Notes under the pieces: model-generated | Databases searched by the model: none | What the model was told of the DNA's origin: nothing | Seen by the model: only the letters and a program-made list of their open reading frames with translations | Assembly (NCBI GenBank): GCA_028689025.1 | Contig: JAQTXA010000005.1 | Span: 100,955 to 164,954 of the forward strand | Direction: 5' to 3' | Length of the DNA stretch: 64,000 nt | DNA from: Aliarcobacter sp. | Lineage (GTDB): Bacteria; Campylobacterota; Campylobacteria; Campylobacterales; Arcobacteraceae | Shown here: positions 1 through 9,305 of the stretch, piece by piece | How positions within the stretch are numbered: the first letter of the stretch is position 1 | How the letters are laid out: each line of letters begins with the position of its first letter | Program-made: the position numbers and the translations under genes

Positions 1-182
1 TCATCATATTTAATATTTAATACTTTTACAATGTCTCTAATATGATTTTCTTTTGGGAATCTTGTACCATTTGACCAATGTATAGCCGTTGCTTTAGTAA
101 CACCTACTAATTCACCTAGCTTTTCTCCTGTAAGTTTTTTATTATCCATTATTCTTCTTAAATTTTTAGCAAAAGTATCCAA
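1..182 (-). CDS. Partial XRE-family HTH (cI-like) repressor of outer prophage, truncated by window edge
   Basis: Reverse-strand reading from TTG at 182..180: LDTFAKNLRRIMDNKKLTGEKLGELVGVTKATAIHWSNGTRFPKENHIRDIVKVLNIKYD, no stop to the edge; typical XRE HTH, divergent from the next gene. Confidence 0.7.
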   Translation of the reverse strand, partial: MDTFAKNLRRIMDNKKLTGEKLGELVGVTKATAIHWSNGTRFPKENHIRDIVKVLNIKYD

Positions 183-226
183 CCTAAATCCTTTTTAAAT
201 TTATAAATTATTGTAGCTAATCAAAA

Positions 227-267
227 AATACTATTAGTATTCTTTTTATTTATTATTAAGAATACTA
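227..267. promoter_or_regulatory. Candidate cI/Cro-type operator region
   Basis: AATACTA-T-TAGTATT palindrome (227-241) plus perfect 10-bp inverted repeat TAGTATTCTT(235-244)/AAGAATACTA(258-267) between divergent regulator genes. Confidence 0.55.
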
Positions 268-282
268 AATGTATCATTCTGC

Positions 283-489
283 ATGGAAAGAGAAAAATTA
301 AAACAAATACTTTTAAATTTTTATTCAATAGCTATGATAGATATGATTTTAAGAGGTGCTAGAAAACCATCTTATGAAACTATCTGTGAATTAAATAAAA
401 AATTTGACATACCATTTGATGTATGGCTTGATATTAAATCTTTTATAAATAATACAAAAGATAAAAGTAGTTCAACAACTACACTTTAA
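283..489 (+). CDS. Small HTH/Cro-like phage regulator
   Basis: 68 aa, divergent from repressor; HTH-like 'ARKPSYETICELNKKFDIPFDVW'. Confidence 0.45.
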   Translation: MEREKLKQILLNFYSIAMIDMILRGARKPSYETICELNKKFDIPFDVWLDIKSFINNTKDKSSSTTTL

Positions 490-590
490 ATTAATTTTAT
501 AGGTGCAATTAATATTTGTTTTTTTCATTCTAAAATGTTTTTCATTCAAAAATATTTTAGAGTGAAAACTCAATTTTTAGGAGTTGTTAG

Positions 591-1088
591 ATGCTAGATA
601 AAATATTTAATACTGACGAAATGCCAAATTATAAAGTTTATGAAATGGCGCATCAAGTGGTATCAGACTATATGGAACTTAAAAGATGCAAAATAGATTT
701 AGTTGCAACTGAACTTGGAACAACTACAGGTGTCCTGTATAGACAATTAAATCCAAAAGATACGCAAATGCCTTTGAGTATTGATAGGATTATTGCAATT
801 ACAAGATTAACTAAAGACAACAGGATAATAGAAGAAATAAACAAAGAATTTGATTTGATTGCTATTCCAAAAGTTTGTGAGAATGCAAATACATCAGATA
901 TTAACCTGCTAGTAGATATTGCAAATATTGAAAATAATGATGTATTTAAAATAATTAAAATGTCTATGGAAAATGGAGTCATAAGCGAAGAAGAACAGCA
1001 GGCTATTTTGAAAGAAATAGATGAAGCACAAAAAGCAAATGCAAGATTAAAAGATATGGTTCTTCATATTGCTATAAAAAATTCATAG
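591..1088 (+). CDS. CII-like phage regulatory protein
   Basis: 165 aa; 'MAHQVVSDYMELKRCKIDLVATELGTTTGVLYRQLNP' resembles phage CII/CP76-type regulators; early-operon position. Confidence 0.55.
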   Translation: MLDKIFNTDEMPNYKVYEMAHQVVSDYMELKRCKIDLVATELGTTTGVLYRQLNPKDTQMPLSIDRIIAITRLTKDNRIIEEINKEFDLIAIPKVCENANTSDINLLVDIANIENNDVFKIIKMSMENGVISEEEQQAILKEIDEAQKANARLKDMVLHIAIKNS

Positions 1089-1110
1089 AGCTTATTTTAA
1101 ATAAGTTCTA

Positions 1111-1260
1111 TTGAGTTTTTACTCAAAAAATAGGTAAGCGCTCGGTCGAATGTTTGCTTACCTACCCATACTAAAATGTAACTCCATAGTGAAGTTAGTT
1201 GTAATTTTAACAGTTCCTTATTTACAACTGGCTTCAACAAACTAATTTCACTATGGAGTT
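1111..1260. promoter_or_regulatory. Highly structured intergenic region (three consecutive inverted repeats)
   Basis: TTGAGT-TTTT-ACTCAA (1111-1126); TAGGTAAGC/GCTTACCTA (1131-1164); 21-bp arms AACTCCATAGTGAAGTTAGTT/AACTAATTTCACTATGGAGTT with one mismatch (1180-1260). Confidence 0.75.
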
Positions 1261-1277
1261 GAGAGGAAATTAAACTA

Positions 1278-2147
1278 ATGAGTCTCGAACTTATGAATAA
1301 AACTTGGAAGACTAGTTTTAATGGAAATGATTTATTGATACTTTTAGCATTAGCTGATAATGCAAGTGATGAAGGTTTTTGTTTTCCATCTTGGAAAACT
1401 ATCATGAAAAAAACAAAAGTATCAAAAGCAACATTAAGTTATACATTAAACGCTTTTGAACATTTTGGAATAGTTAAAAGGTCTCATAGAAAAAGGGAAA
1501 ATGGTAGTAATGCTTCAAATGAATATATAGTTAATATCTTAGATATAGATATTAAAGATTTTAAAAATTATAAGCAAAAAATATCATCAAAAAAGAACCA
1601 GAGTTCAGAATCTGAACTACACCCCACAGTTCAGAATCTGAACTACCCTAGTTCAGAATCTGAACTAGACCCTAGTTCAGAATCTGAACTAACTATAGAA
1701 CCATCACTATATGAACCATCAATAGAATCTATTAAAAAAGAAAATAAAGAAAAAGATTTATCACCTTTAATTTTCGAATTAGAAAATATTGAAGAAATAA
1801 ATCAAAGTGAAAAATTAATTTTAAATGGATTTATTGGATATAGAAAAAAAATTAAAAAATCAATAAAAACTACAGGTCCATTAAAAATATTTTTAGATGA
1901 ACTTAGAAAAATAAATATTGCAGGAATAGATATTAAAAACGCAATAGAAATAATGAAAAATAATGAATGGCAAACTATCAAGCTTGACTGGATTCAAAAA
2001 ATATTAAATTTAAATTCATCTTTAGTAGCACCTGGAATAAATAAAACATTTTTTGAAAAAACGGAAGAACAAAAATTCGAGAAACAAAAATCGACTTTAG
2101 CAAATATTGCAAATGTTAGAAAACTTAGAGAGGAAGGATTACTATGA
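1278..2147 (+). CDS. Phage replication initiator with N-terminal winged HTH (O-like)
   Basis: 289 aa; HTH N-terminus 'LLILLALADNASDEGFCFPSWKTIMKKTKVSKATLSYTLNAFEHFGIVKR'; internal iteron-like DNA repeats. Confidence 0.6.
   Translation: MSLELMNKTWKTSFNGNDLLILLALADNASDEGFCFPSWKTIMKKTKVSKATLSYTLNAFEHFGIVKRSHRKRENGSNASNEYIVNILDIDIKDFKNYKQKISSKKNQSSESELHPTVQNLNYPSSESELDPSSESELTIEPSLYEPSIESIKKENKEKDLSPLIFELENIEEINQSEKLILNGFIGYRKKIKKSIKTTGPLKIFLDELRKINIAGIDIKNAIEIMKNNEWQTIKLDWIQKILNLNSSLVAPGINKTFFEKTEEQKFEKQKSTLANIANVRKLREEGLL
1602..1690. repeat. Four copies of 17-bp palindromic repeat AGTTCAGAATCTGAACT (iteron-like)
   Basis: Identical copies at 1602-1618, 1628-1644, 1650-1666, 1674-1690; start-to-start spacing 26/22/24 bp. 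Confidence 0.9.
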
Positions 2148-2728
2148 ATAATAATACACCAAACGCAAGAGATTATTTTGTTGGGTCATTAATGGACCTT
2201 TTAAAAATAGATACTATTAATCCAATAAATATTGGAGTAGTTGAGCAAATGACTAATTCAATACCACAAAAAGAATTTATTAATTTCATTTCATTTATTG
2301 CAAAAAGCAATAATGAATATAAAAAACCTATTGAAATAATCGGAACAGCAGTAAAAGAATTTGAAAAGATAAGAATCGAACAAATTAAAAATACTGGTCT
2401 TGAAGATGAAATGAGAAAGCTAGTTGATAAATGCAGATATATTGCAACATCAGCTTATGACAATAAACCAAAAGGTTTAAATTTTACAGTTTTTGCACTT
2501 CATGCAAATTTTTTAAATTTTCCAAATGCGTTTACTTTGGAAGAACAGGAGATATTATCTAAAGTTGGTGGATGTAAGCGGTGGTTAATTTCTCATGATG
2601 ATAATAGTTTTTTAACAGATCTAATACAAGAAAAAATAAAAAGCTTAATTAATTATCAATCTCTATCAAGTATAAGCTATGAATCACCTTCTATATTTAG
2701 AAAATTACAGATAAAACAAACAGCTTAA
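2144..2728 (+). CDS. Phage protein, possibly replication (helicase-loader position)
   Basis: 194 aa ORF overlapping the initiator by 4 bp; position only. Confidence 0.35.
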   Translation: MNNNTPNARDYFVGSLMDLLKIDTINPINIGVVEQMTNSIPQKEFINFISFIAKSNNEYKKPIEIIGTAVKEFEKIRIEQIKNTGLEDEMRKLVDKCRYIATSAYDNKPKGLNFTVFALHANFLNFPNAFTLEEQEILSKVGGCKRWLISHDDNSFLTDLIQEKIKSLINYQSLSSISYESPSIFRKLQIKQTA

Positions 2729-2935
2729 ATGGAAATATCTATTGAAATATTAGTTATAAATGGTGCAAAAGCCCATGTAATCTACAAGGTAGAAAATGGA
2801 ATTAAATTCTATTTAACACCAAAACTAAAATTCAATAGACATCTTGGTTCAAGAGGATATATCAGAGAATGGAAAAAAGTGACAAAAATTATTGAGAAAA
2901 TTTTCGCCGGGGAAATAAGTAATGATTGCATCTAA
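2729..2935 (+). CDS. Hypothetical phage protein
   Basis: 68 aa, starts immediately after previous stop and overlaps integrase start. Confidence 0.35.
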   Translation: MEISIEILVINGAKAHVIYKVENGIKFYLTPKLKFNRHLGSRGYIREWKKVTKIIEKIFAGEISNDCI

Positions 2936-4007
2936 AAGATATGGTTCAAAAGTTCAATTAAATTATTTACAAAATGGAGATATTTCATATTTTATAACTT
3001 ATAAAACTAATAAAAAAACAGTATTTAAAAAAGTTGGAAAAAAATCAGAAGGCATAAATGAAGCTAAAGCAATAGAGTTAAGAAATCAAATTTTATCAGA
3101 GATTAGACACGGTATAGATTTAAGTCAAAAAAGTATTAAAACTTTAAGCTTTCAGAAATTAGCAGACATTTATTTTTCTAGTAATGATGGACATAATAAA
3201 AGCAATAAAAAATATAAACAACAATACGAACTACATATAAAAGCTTCTTTTGGTGATTTGCCTATTATCAAACTAGAAGATAGTTTAATATATGAATTTC
3301 AATCTTTAAAAATAGCAGAGGGATTAAGTGAAAGCACCACTAATATTTTAGTTAAATTGATTAAAAGAATTATTGGATTTGGAATAAAAAGAGGTGTTTT
3401 AACCTACAGCCCATTTAAAAACATTAAACTTTTTAAAGTTGATAATTCAAGAATTAGATATTTAAATAACAATGAAATAAAAATGCTAAATGATTTAATA
3501 AAAGATGATTTAGTTTTAAAACTTTTTATAAAAATTGCTTTAACAACAGGTGCAAGAGCTGTTAGTGTTTTGAGCCTACAAAAGAAACATTTTAGTTCAG
3601 AAAATAGAAATTTATTAATAACGGACTTTAAAAGAAATAATACTTATTTAGGCTATTTAGATAATGAAACATTTGAATTAATTAAAAATCATACTAACAA
3701 ATTTATGGCAAATCATTTTATTGTTTCTGCTGATGGAAAAAGCTACAAATATCAAACAATATATAAAAAACTAACAAAAATTTTAAAAATATTTAATGAA
3801 CAATTATCAAAAAATGATAGAGCAAATAGAGTTGTAATTCATACATTAAGACATACATTTGCAAGTCATTTAGCAAAAAGTGGAGTATCAATTCAAAAAA
3901 TTCAAAAACTAATGAATCATAAAGATATTAAACAAACTTTGAAATATGCAAAATTAAATCCAGATAGTGGGCAAATTGAAGTAGAAGATTTATACAAGGA
4001 AATATAA
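2922..4007 (+). CDS. Tyrosine recombinase / phage integrase
   Basis: C-terminal 'HTLRHTFASHLAKSGVSIQKIQKLMNHKDIKQTLKYAKL' catalytic HxLRH...Y motif. Confidence 0.95.
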   Translation: MIASKRYGSKVQLNYLQNGDISYFITYKTNKKTVFKKVGKKSEGINEAKAIELRNQILSEIRHGIDLSQKSIKTLSFQKLADIYFSSNDGHNKSNKKYKQQYELHIKASFGDLPIIKLEDSLIYEFQSLKIAEGLSESTTNILVKLIKRIIGFGIKRGVLTYSPFKNIKLFKVDNSRIRYLNNNEIKMLNDLIKDDLVLKLFIKIALTTGARAVSVLSLQKKHFSSENRNLLITDFKRNNTYLGYLDNETFELIKNHTNKFMANHFIVSADGKSYKYQTIYKKLTKILKIFNEQLSKNDRANRVVIHTLRHTFASHLAKSGVSIQKIQKLMNHKDIKQTLKYAKLNPDSGQIEVEDLYKEI

Positions 4008-4528
4008 TGGATATTAAAATTAAAGGTATTGATGAACTAATAGTAAAGCTGAACCCAAAAGTTGCAAAACAAGCAGTCAATAGAACAATTAATGAACTGG
4101 GTTCGAAAACAAGAACTTTCTTAGTAAAGGAAGTAAGACTCAACTATAACATATCAGCAAAAGATTTAAAGCAATTTATAAAAATAAAGAAATCAAGATA
4201 TGCAGATTTAAGTTATGTGATGGATATTAGAAGTTCTAGTTTTAACGCAAAAAGATTTAATGCAAAGAAATTAAAAGCCAAAGGAAAAATGAGTGTTTTA
4301 ATTAAAAAAACAGATGGTAGAAAGGTTTTTAAAAAAGGAACTTTTGTTGCAAAGAATGGCGCAGTTCTTCAAAGAAAAGGAAATACCCAAGAAATAGAAG
4401 GTGTAAAGACTGTATCAATTCCACAAATGTTTAATGAGAAAACACTACAAAAAGCAGATAAGTTAATAGAAAATGAACATGAAAGAATATTTAAAAACAA
4501 CTTTAATTTTTATATTGGAAAAGAATAA
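4007..4528 (+). CDS. Prophage minor tail protein Z-like (GpZ)
   Basis: 173 aa; 'KQAVNRTINELGSKTRTFLVKEVRLNYNISAKDLKQFIKIKKS' typical of GpZ family. Confidence 0.65.
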   Translation: MDIKIKGIDELIVKLNPKVAKQAVNRTINELGSKTRTFLVKEVRLNYNISAKDLKQFIKIKKSRYADLSYVMDIRSSSFNAKRFNAKKLKAKGKMSVLIKKTDGRKVFKKGTFVAKNGAVLQRKGNTQEIEGVKTVSIPQMFNEKTLQKADKLIENEHERIFKNNFNFYIGKE

Positions 4529-4885
4529 AAACATGATAAAAATTATATATAGAAATAGGTTAGAAATGAAGTGTAAATATTATCTTGCTAAAACATTGTC
4601 TATTGCTTTTATAATGGGCATTGCAAAGCTTAGTATTGTATTAGCTATGAAAAGTAACTATAGGGAATATATAAAGGAAAAGAAGATAGAGCTAAAGACT
4701 CGATTTAAAGGTACTCCTGGGAGTTTCAGTCATGAGGGTGCTTGCGAGCGCAAAAAGATTCTATTTATCAGTTTTGAAACTTGGTTATATTTTGTTAGTA
4801 CACTAAAACAACTACTAAGCCTTAGTGCATCGGCTTTATGCTTGGTTATATGTCTTGGTTATATTTTTAAAAAAGTGGTTATAAA

Positions 4886-5524
4886 ATGAGTAAAAAGTAT
4901 TTATCTCAAAGTGAATTAGCTGCTTTTTGTGGAGTAACACAGCCTTATATTTCAAAGCTTAAAAATAAAGGTTTATTTGATGATATTCTTGAAGATGGAA
5001 AATTCCCAAGAACAAAATCAACAGAACTTGCAAGGGTAATTGAAGATAATAAAGATGAAACAAGAGAACCCCAAAGGCAAGCTAATCTAAATAAAAAAAA
5101 TGGAAACAATATTTCGCCGGCGAAAAAAGATAATCAACCAACAGAACCTTTAAAAAATAATTTTGGAATGTTTGATGTTTCATATATGGGTGGTGATGCT
5201 CAAATAGAATTAGTTGCATTGATTGAAACAGGAAAATCAGCAGTTCAAAAAATACAGATTAAAGATGCATTTATAGAATCCAAAAAAAAAGAAATTGAAT
5301 TTAAAAAAGAACTTGGAGTTTTGATTGAATTAGAACAAGCGCAGGCAGTAATGGAATTGGTTGCTTCTAATATGAAGACAAAAATGTATAACGCCGCACA
5401 TAGTTTTAAATCTAAATATTCAAAAACAACCAAAGAGCAAATAGAATTTTTATATTCATTAATTGATGAAGCTTTTAATGAATTTAATAAATATGGACTT
5501 GATGATATTGAGGTTGATGAATGA
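4886..5524 (+). CDS. Terminase small subunit, Nu1-like HTH
   Basis: N-terminal 'YLSQSELAAFCGVTQPYISKLKNKGLF'; directly upstream of GpA terminase. Confidence 0.7.
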   Translation: MSKKYLSQSELAAFCGVTQPYISKLKNKGLFDDILEDGKFPRTKSTELARVIEDNKDETREPQRQANLNKKNGNNISPAKKDNQPTEPLKNNFGMFDVSYMGGDAQIELVALIETGKSAVQKIQIKDAFIESKKKEIEFKKELGVLIELEQAQAVMELVASNMKTKMYNAAHSFKSKYSKTTKEQIEFLYSLIDEAFNEFNKYGLDDIEVDE

Positions 5525-7374
5525 GTTGTAATGAGAAACTAACGGAACAACAATATAAATTACTCCAATATGCCCAGGCTTTATTAAAGCCAAAACCTAG
5601 GCTTAGTGGAGCAGATTGGGCAGACAAATATTTTCACTTATCTCCTGAAAGTAGTGCAAGTCCAGGTAAGTGGAAAACATTACCATACCAAATAGAACCA
5701 ATAAATTGTATGACTGATGAAATAACAGAACAGGTAACTTGGTTTAAATCTGCAAGGGTAGGTTATACAAAATGCATAAATGTAGCTGTTGGTTATCATA
5801 TACATCAAAATCCCGCATCAATACTATTAGCACAACCAACAGACGGTGAAGCATTAGGATATGCAGAAGATGAAATAGAACCAATGATAAGAGATAATGA
5901 TGTTATCTCTGAACTAATAGGTAAAACAACTAAAAAAGGAAAAAACAAAAAAGAAAAAACTGCTAAAAAAATGTATCCAGGTGGAATACTAGAATTAGTT
6001 GGAGCGCATTCACCTAAAAACTTTAGAAGAAGAACAGTTAGAGTATTTATAGGTGATGAAATTGACGGATGGGAGCAACAAGCAGGGCAAGAAGGTGACC
6101 AAATTTCTTTAGGTAAAAAAAGAACTAATGATTTTTGGAATAGAAAAATTATTCTTGGTTCTTCCCCAGGTGTAAAAGAATTATCTAAAATTGAACCAGA
6201 ATTTTATAAAGGTGATCAAAGATATTTTTATTTACCTTGCCCTTTTTGTGGACACAAACATAAACTAGAATTTAGCAATATGGATATGCCTAGAGATGAA
6301 CATGACCAAATAATAGAGGAAGAAGTTGGATTCTTTTGTCCGGATTGTGGCTCTAAATATACCGAAGATTACAAAGTGGAAATGATAGAAAAAGGAGAGT
6401 GGATTGCCCAAAAACCTTTTAGAGGACATGCTAGTTTTCATATATGGGCTGCGTATTCATACAATGCAAACTCATCATGGGCTGCAATAGCAAAAGAATG
6501 GTTTGAAGCGCAAGGAAATATATTAAAACTAAAAGCATTCACCATGTTAGTTCTAGGTGAAACATGGGAAAGTGAACAAGGTGAAAAGATAGAAGATGAT
6601 GAACTGTTACAAAGGAGAGAAGATTATACTGCCATACCAAATGAAGCCCTGGTATTAACTTGTAGTGTAGATACGCAAGATAATAGACTTGAAGGAGAAG
6701 TTAAAGCATGGGGTATTGACAATGAAAACTGGGGAATATTTCCTTTTAGAATAGAGGGGATTCCTAGTCAAAAAGAAGTTTGGGAAGACTTAGACAATAT
6801 TTTGAATGATACATATAAAAGATTAGATGGAACAGAATTAAGAATTAGCTGTACTTGTATTGATAGTGGGGGACACTTTACAGATGAAGTGTATAAGTTT
6901 TGTAAAAAAAGAGAAATTAAAAGAGTTTTTGCAATAAAAGGTGCGAATACTCCTGGAAAACCAATTGTTTCAAGACCTTCAACCTCCAATAAATATAAAG
7001 CAAAACTTTTTACTATAGGAACAGATACAGCAAAAGAATTAATATTTGCAAGACTTAGGCTAGATTCTTTTGGTGAAGGGTATATGCATTTTAATAAAAA
7101 ATATAATGAAGAATATTTTAAACAATTAACAGCCGAAAAAGTTATAAATACTTATAAAAATGGAAGACATGTAAGGGTTTGGAAAAAAACCAGGGCAAGA
7201 AATGAAGCATTGGATATAACGGTTTATGGTTTAGCTGCGCTAAGTATATTAAACCCTAACTATAAAAAAATAAAAGAAAACTTTAGTTTAATAAAAAAAG
7301 AAAAACAAGAACAAAAAATACAAAAAAATAAATCTACAACAAAAAAAGGAGGTTGGGTTAATGGATGGAAATAA
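5521..7374 (+). CDS. Phage terminase large subunit, GpA family
   Basis: 617 aa; 'GADWADKYFHLSPESSASPGKWKTLPYQIEP', 'VRVFIGDEIDGW', zinc-binding CPFCG/CPDCG. Confidence 0.93.
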   Translation: MSCNEKLTEQQYKLLQYAQALLKPKPRLSGADWADKYFHLSPESSASPGKWKTLPYQIEPINCMTDEITEQVTWFKSARVGYTKCINVAVGYHIHQNPASILLAQPTDGEALGYAEDEIEPMIRDNDVISELIGKTTKKGKNKKEKTAKKMYPGGILELVGAHSPKNFRRRTVRVFIGDEIDGWEQQAGQEGDQISLGKKRTNDFWNRKIILGSSPGVKELSKIEPEFYKGDQRYFYLPCPFCGHKHKLEFSNMDMPRDEHDQIIEEEVGFFCPDCGSKYTEDYKVEMIEKGEWIAQKPFRGHASFHIWAAYSYNANSSWAAIAKEWFEAQGNILKLKAFTMLVLGETWESEQGEKIEDDELLQRREDYTAIPNEALVLTCSVDTQDNRLEGEVKAWGIDNENWGIFPFRIEGIPSQKEVWEDLDNILNDTYKRLDGTELRISCTCIDSGGHFTDEVYKFCKKREIKRVFAIKGANTPGKPIVSRPSTSNKYKAKLFTIGTDTAKELIFARLRLDSFGEGYMHFNKKYNEEYFKQLTAEKVINTYKNGRHVRVWKKTRARNEALDITVYGLAALSILNPNYKKIKENFSLIKKEKQEQKIQKNKSTTKKGGWVNGWK

Positions 7375-7558
7375 AAAAAATGTAGGGCGACCAAAAACAA
7401 CAGACCCAAAAATAAAGCTAGATAATGTAAGGCTTAAAACATCAACAATATTAGATATTCAAGCAGTTGCAGAAAAATTAAAAGTTTCACCAAGCTCTTT
7501 AGTACAAACATTATTGGAAACAGAAATGCAAAAATATAAAAAAATATTAAATTTATAA
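7361..7558 (+). CDS. Small RHH/CopG-like protein
   Basis: 65 aa 'VRLKTSTILDIQAVAEKLKVSPSSLVQTLLETEM'. Confidence 0.45.
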   Translation: MDGNKKNVGRPKTTDPKIKLDNVRLKTSTILDIQAVAEKLKVSPSSLVQTLLETEMQKYKKILNL

Positions 7559-7629
7559 TTTTTGTCCCCTTTTTAAATACCCATACTTTTTGAAATAATG
7601 CCATTAATAAAATATAAAAAGGCATTATT

Positions 7630-7857
7630 TTGACTGATGTAGAAAAAATAGCACTTTACGAAGAAAGACTAGAAAAAATAGATTCTTTATTATCTGGAAT
7701 TTCAGATAACAATATTGAACAATATACTATTAATGGACGAGAATTAAAAAAATACTCAATTCCAGATTTAATTCAACTTTCTAAACATTTTCAAAATAAA
7801 TTAACTTCTTTAAAAAATAAAAATAAATCTAGAAAAATATTGACTAGGTTTATATAA
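7630..7857 (+). CDS. Head-tail joining protein (gpW-like)
   Basis: 75 aa between terminase and portal; TTG start. Confidence 0.5.
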   Translation: MTDVEKIALYEERLEKIDSLLSGISDNNIEQYTINGRELKKYSIPDLIQLSKHFQNKLTSLKNKNKSRKILTRFI

Positions 7858-9302
7858 TGAAAATATTTGGATATGAATTTAAAAAATCAGAAAAAAATAT
7901 ACAAAAAAAATCTTTCCATGGAGCTTCTACAGGTAATTTATATGCAACATGGTTAGCTAGCAATACAACTGCAGATGTTGATATAAAAAAAGACCTAAAA
8001 ACAATGAGAGCAAGAAGTCGTGAATTAATGAGAAATGACGACTATGCAAAAAAATTTAAAAGAATGGTTAAAACAAATGTTGTTGGTCAAAATGGGATTA
8101 GATTGCAAAATAAAGCAAAAGACACTAATGGAAATTTAGATAAAACAGCAAATGATATTATTGAAGAATCTTGGAAAAAATGGAGTAAAAAAGGTATTTG
8201 TGATGTATCTGGAAAATACTCTTTAAGAGAAATACAAAAAATGGTTATGGGAACACTTGCAGAAGATGGAGAAGTGTTAATAAGAAAAATAAAAGGCTAT
8301 GACAATGAATTTGGTTTTGCTTTACAATTATTAGAAGCAGACCATTTAGATGAACAATATACGATACCAGAATTAAATATATTCATGGGTATTGAGTTTG
8401 ACAAATGGAATAAACCAATTGCTTATCATCTTCATAAAAATCATCCAGGAAAACTAATAAACGGTACAGATACAACAAGAGAACGAATTAGTGCAAATGA
8501 AATAAATCATTTATTTTTACCTTTAAGAATATCTGCAACAAGAGGTGTTCCTTGGATGCATACTGCAATGACTAGAATGAAAATGGTTAATGGATATGAA
8601 GAAGCAGAATTAACAGCTTCAAGAATTGCAGCCGCAAAAGGTGGTTTTTATATTTCAAAAGATGGCGCAGAAGAATATTCAGGCGATAGTGTAGATGATA
8701 GAGGAAATATTGTAAATGAATTAGAACCAGGTCAAATTGAATTATTACCAAAAGGTATAGAGTTCCAAAATTATGACCCACAACATCCAACTACTGCGTT
8801 TAAAGATTTTATGAAAGTGGTTTTAAGAGGAATATCAAGCGGTATTGATGTTTCATACAATACTTTAGCAAATGATTTAGAGGGTGTAAATTTTAGCTCA
8901 TTAAGAAGCGGTGTTTTAGATGAAAGAGAAGTTTGGAAAGATTTACAAACATGGTTAGGTGAAAATTTACTTGATGATATTTTTGCTGATTGGTTAGACA
9001 TGGCTTTATTAACAAAAGCTGTACCTTTGCCATATTTTAAATACGATAAATTTAATGCTCCAAGTTGGTTGTCAAGAGGTTTTGCATGGGTGGACCCTTT
9101 AAAAGATATGCAGTCAAATATTTTAGCAGTAAAAGAAGGGTTAAAAACACATACACAAATTGCAAGTGAAATGGGTATGGATATAGAGGAACTATATCAG
9201 CAAATAGCCAAAGAAAAAGAATTAAGAGCTAAATATGGAATTACAACAATTAGCGAGGCGGAATTATTACAGCTTTTGCAAACAACAAATACAGGAGATT
9301 AA
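7857..9302 (+). CDS. Phage portal protein, lambda family
   Basis: 481 aa; 'RARSRELMRNDDYAKKFKRMVKTNVVGQNGIRLQ', 'GVNFSSLRSGVLDEREVWK'. Confidence 0.93.
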   Translation: MKIFGYEFKKSEKNIQKKSFHGASTGNLYATWLASNTTADVDIKKDLKTMRARSRELMRNDDYAKKFKRMVKTNVVGQNGIRLQNKAKDTNGNLDKTANDIIEESWKKWSKKGICDVSGKYSLREIQKMVMGTLAEDGEVLIRKIKGYDNEFGFALQLLEADHLDEQYTIPELNIFMGIEFDKWNKPIAYHLHKNHPGKLINGTDTTRERISANEINHLFLPLRISATRGVPWMHTAMTRMKMVNGYEEAELTASRIAAAKGGFYISKDGAEEYSGDSVDDRGNIVNELEPGQIELLPKGIEFQNYDPQHPTTAFKDFMKVVLRGISSGIDVSYNTLANDLEGVNFSSLRSGVLDEREVWKDLQTWLGENLLDDIFADWLDMALLTKAVPLPYFKYDKFNAPSWLSRGFAWVDPLKDMQSNILAVKEGLKTHTQIASEMGMDIEELYQQIAKEKELRAKYGITTISEAELLQLLQTTNTGD

Positions 9303-9305
9303 AAA

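Noticed and set aside
668-982. Many antisense ORFs across the window (e.g. 668..982, 24410..24679, 33025..33546, 39564..40091, 43897..44214)
   Set aside because: Lie opposite well-supported genes, lack ribosome-binding sites and recognisable protein features.
1602-1690. Regularly spaced repeats as a CRISPR array
   Set aside because: Only four 17-bp palindromes with 5-9 bp gaps inside a coding gene, and no cas genes; better explained as iterons.
4473-4889. ORF of 138 aa as a gene
   Set aside because: Overlaps GpZ out of frame, atypical composition, no recognisable domain; region more likely non-coding.
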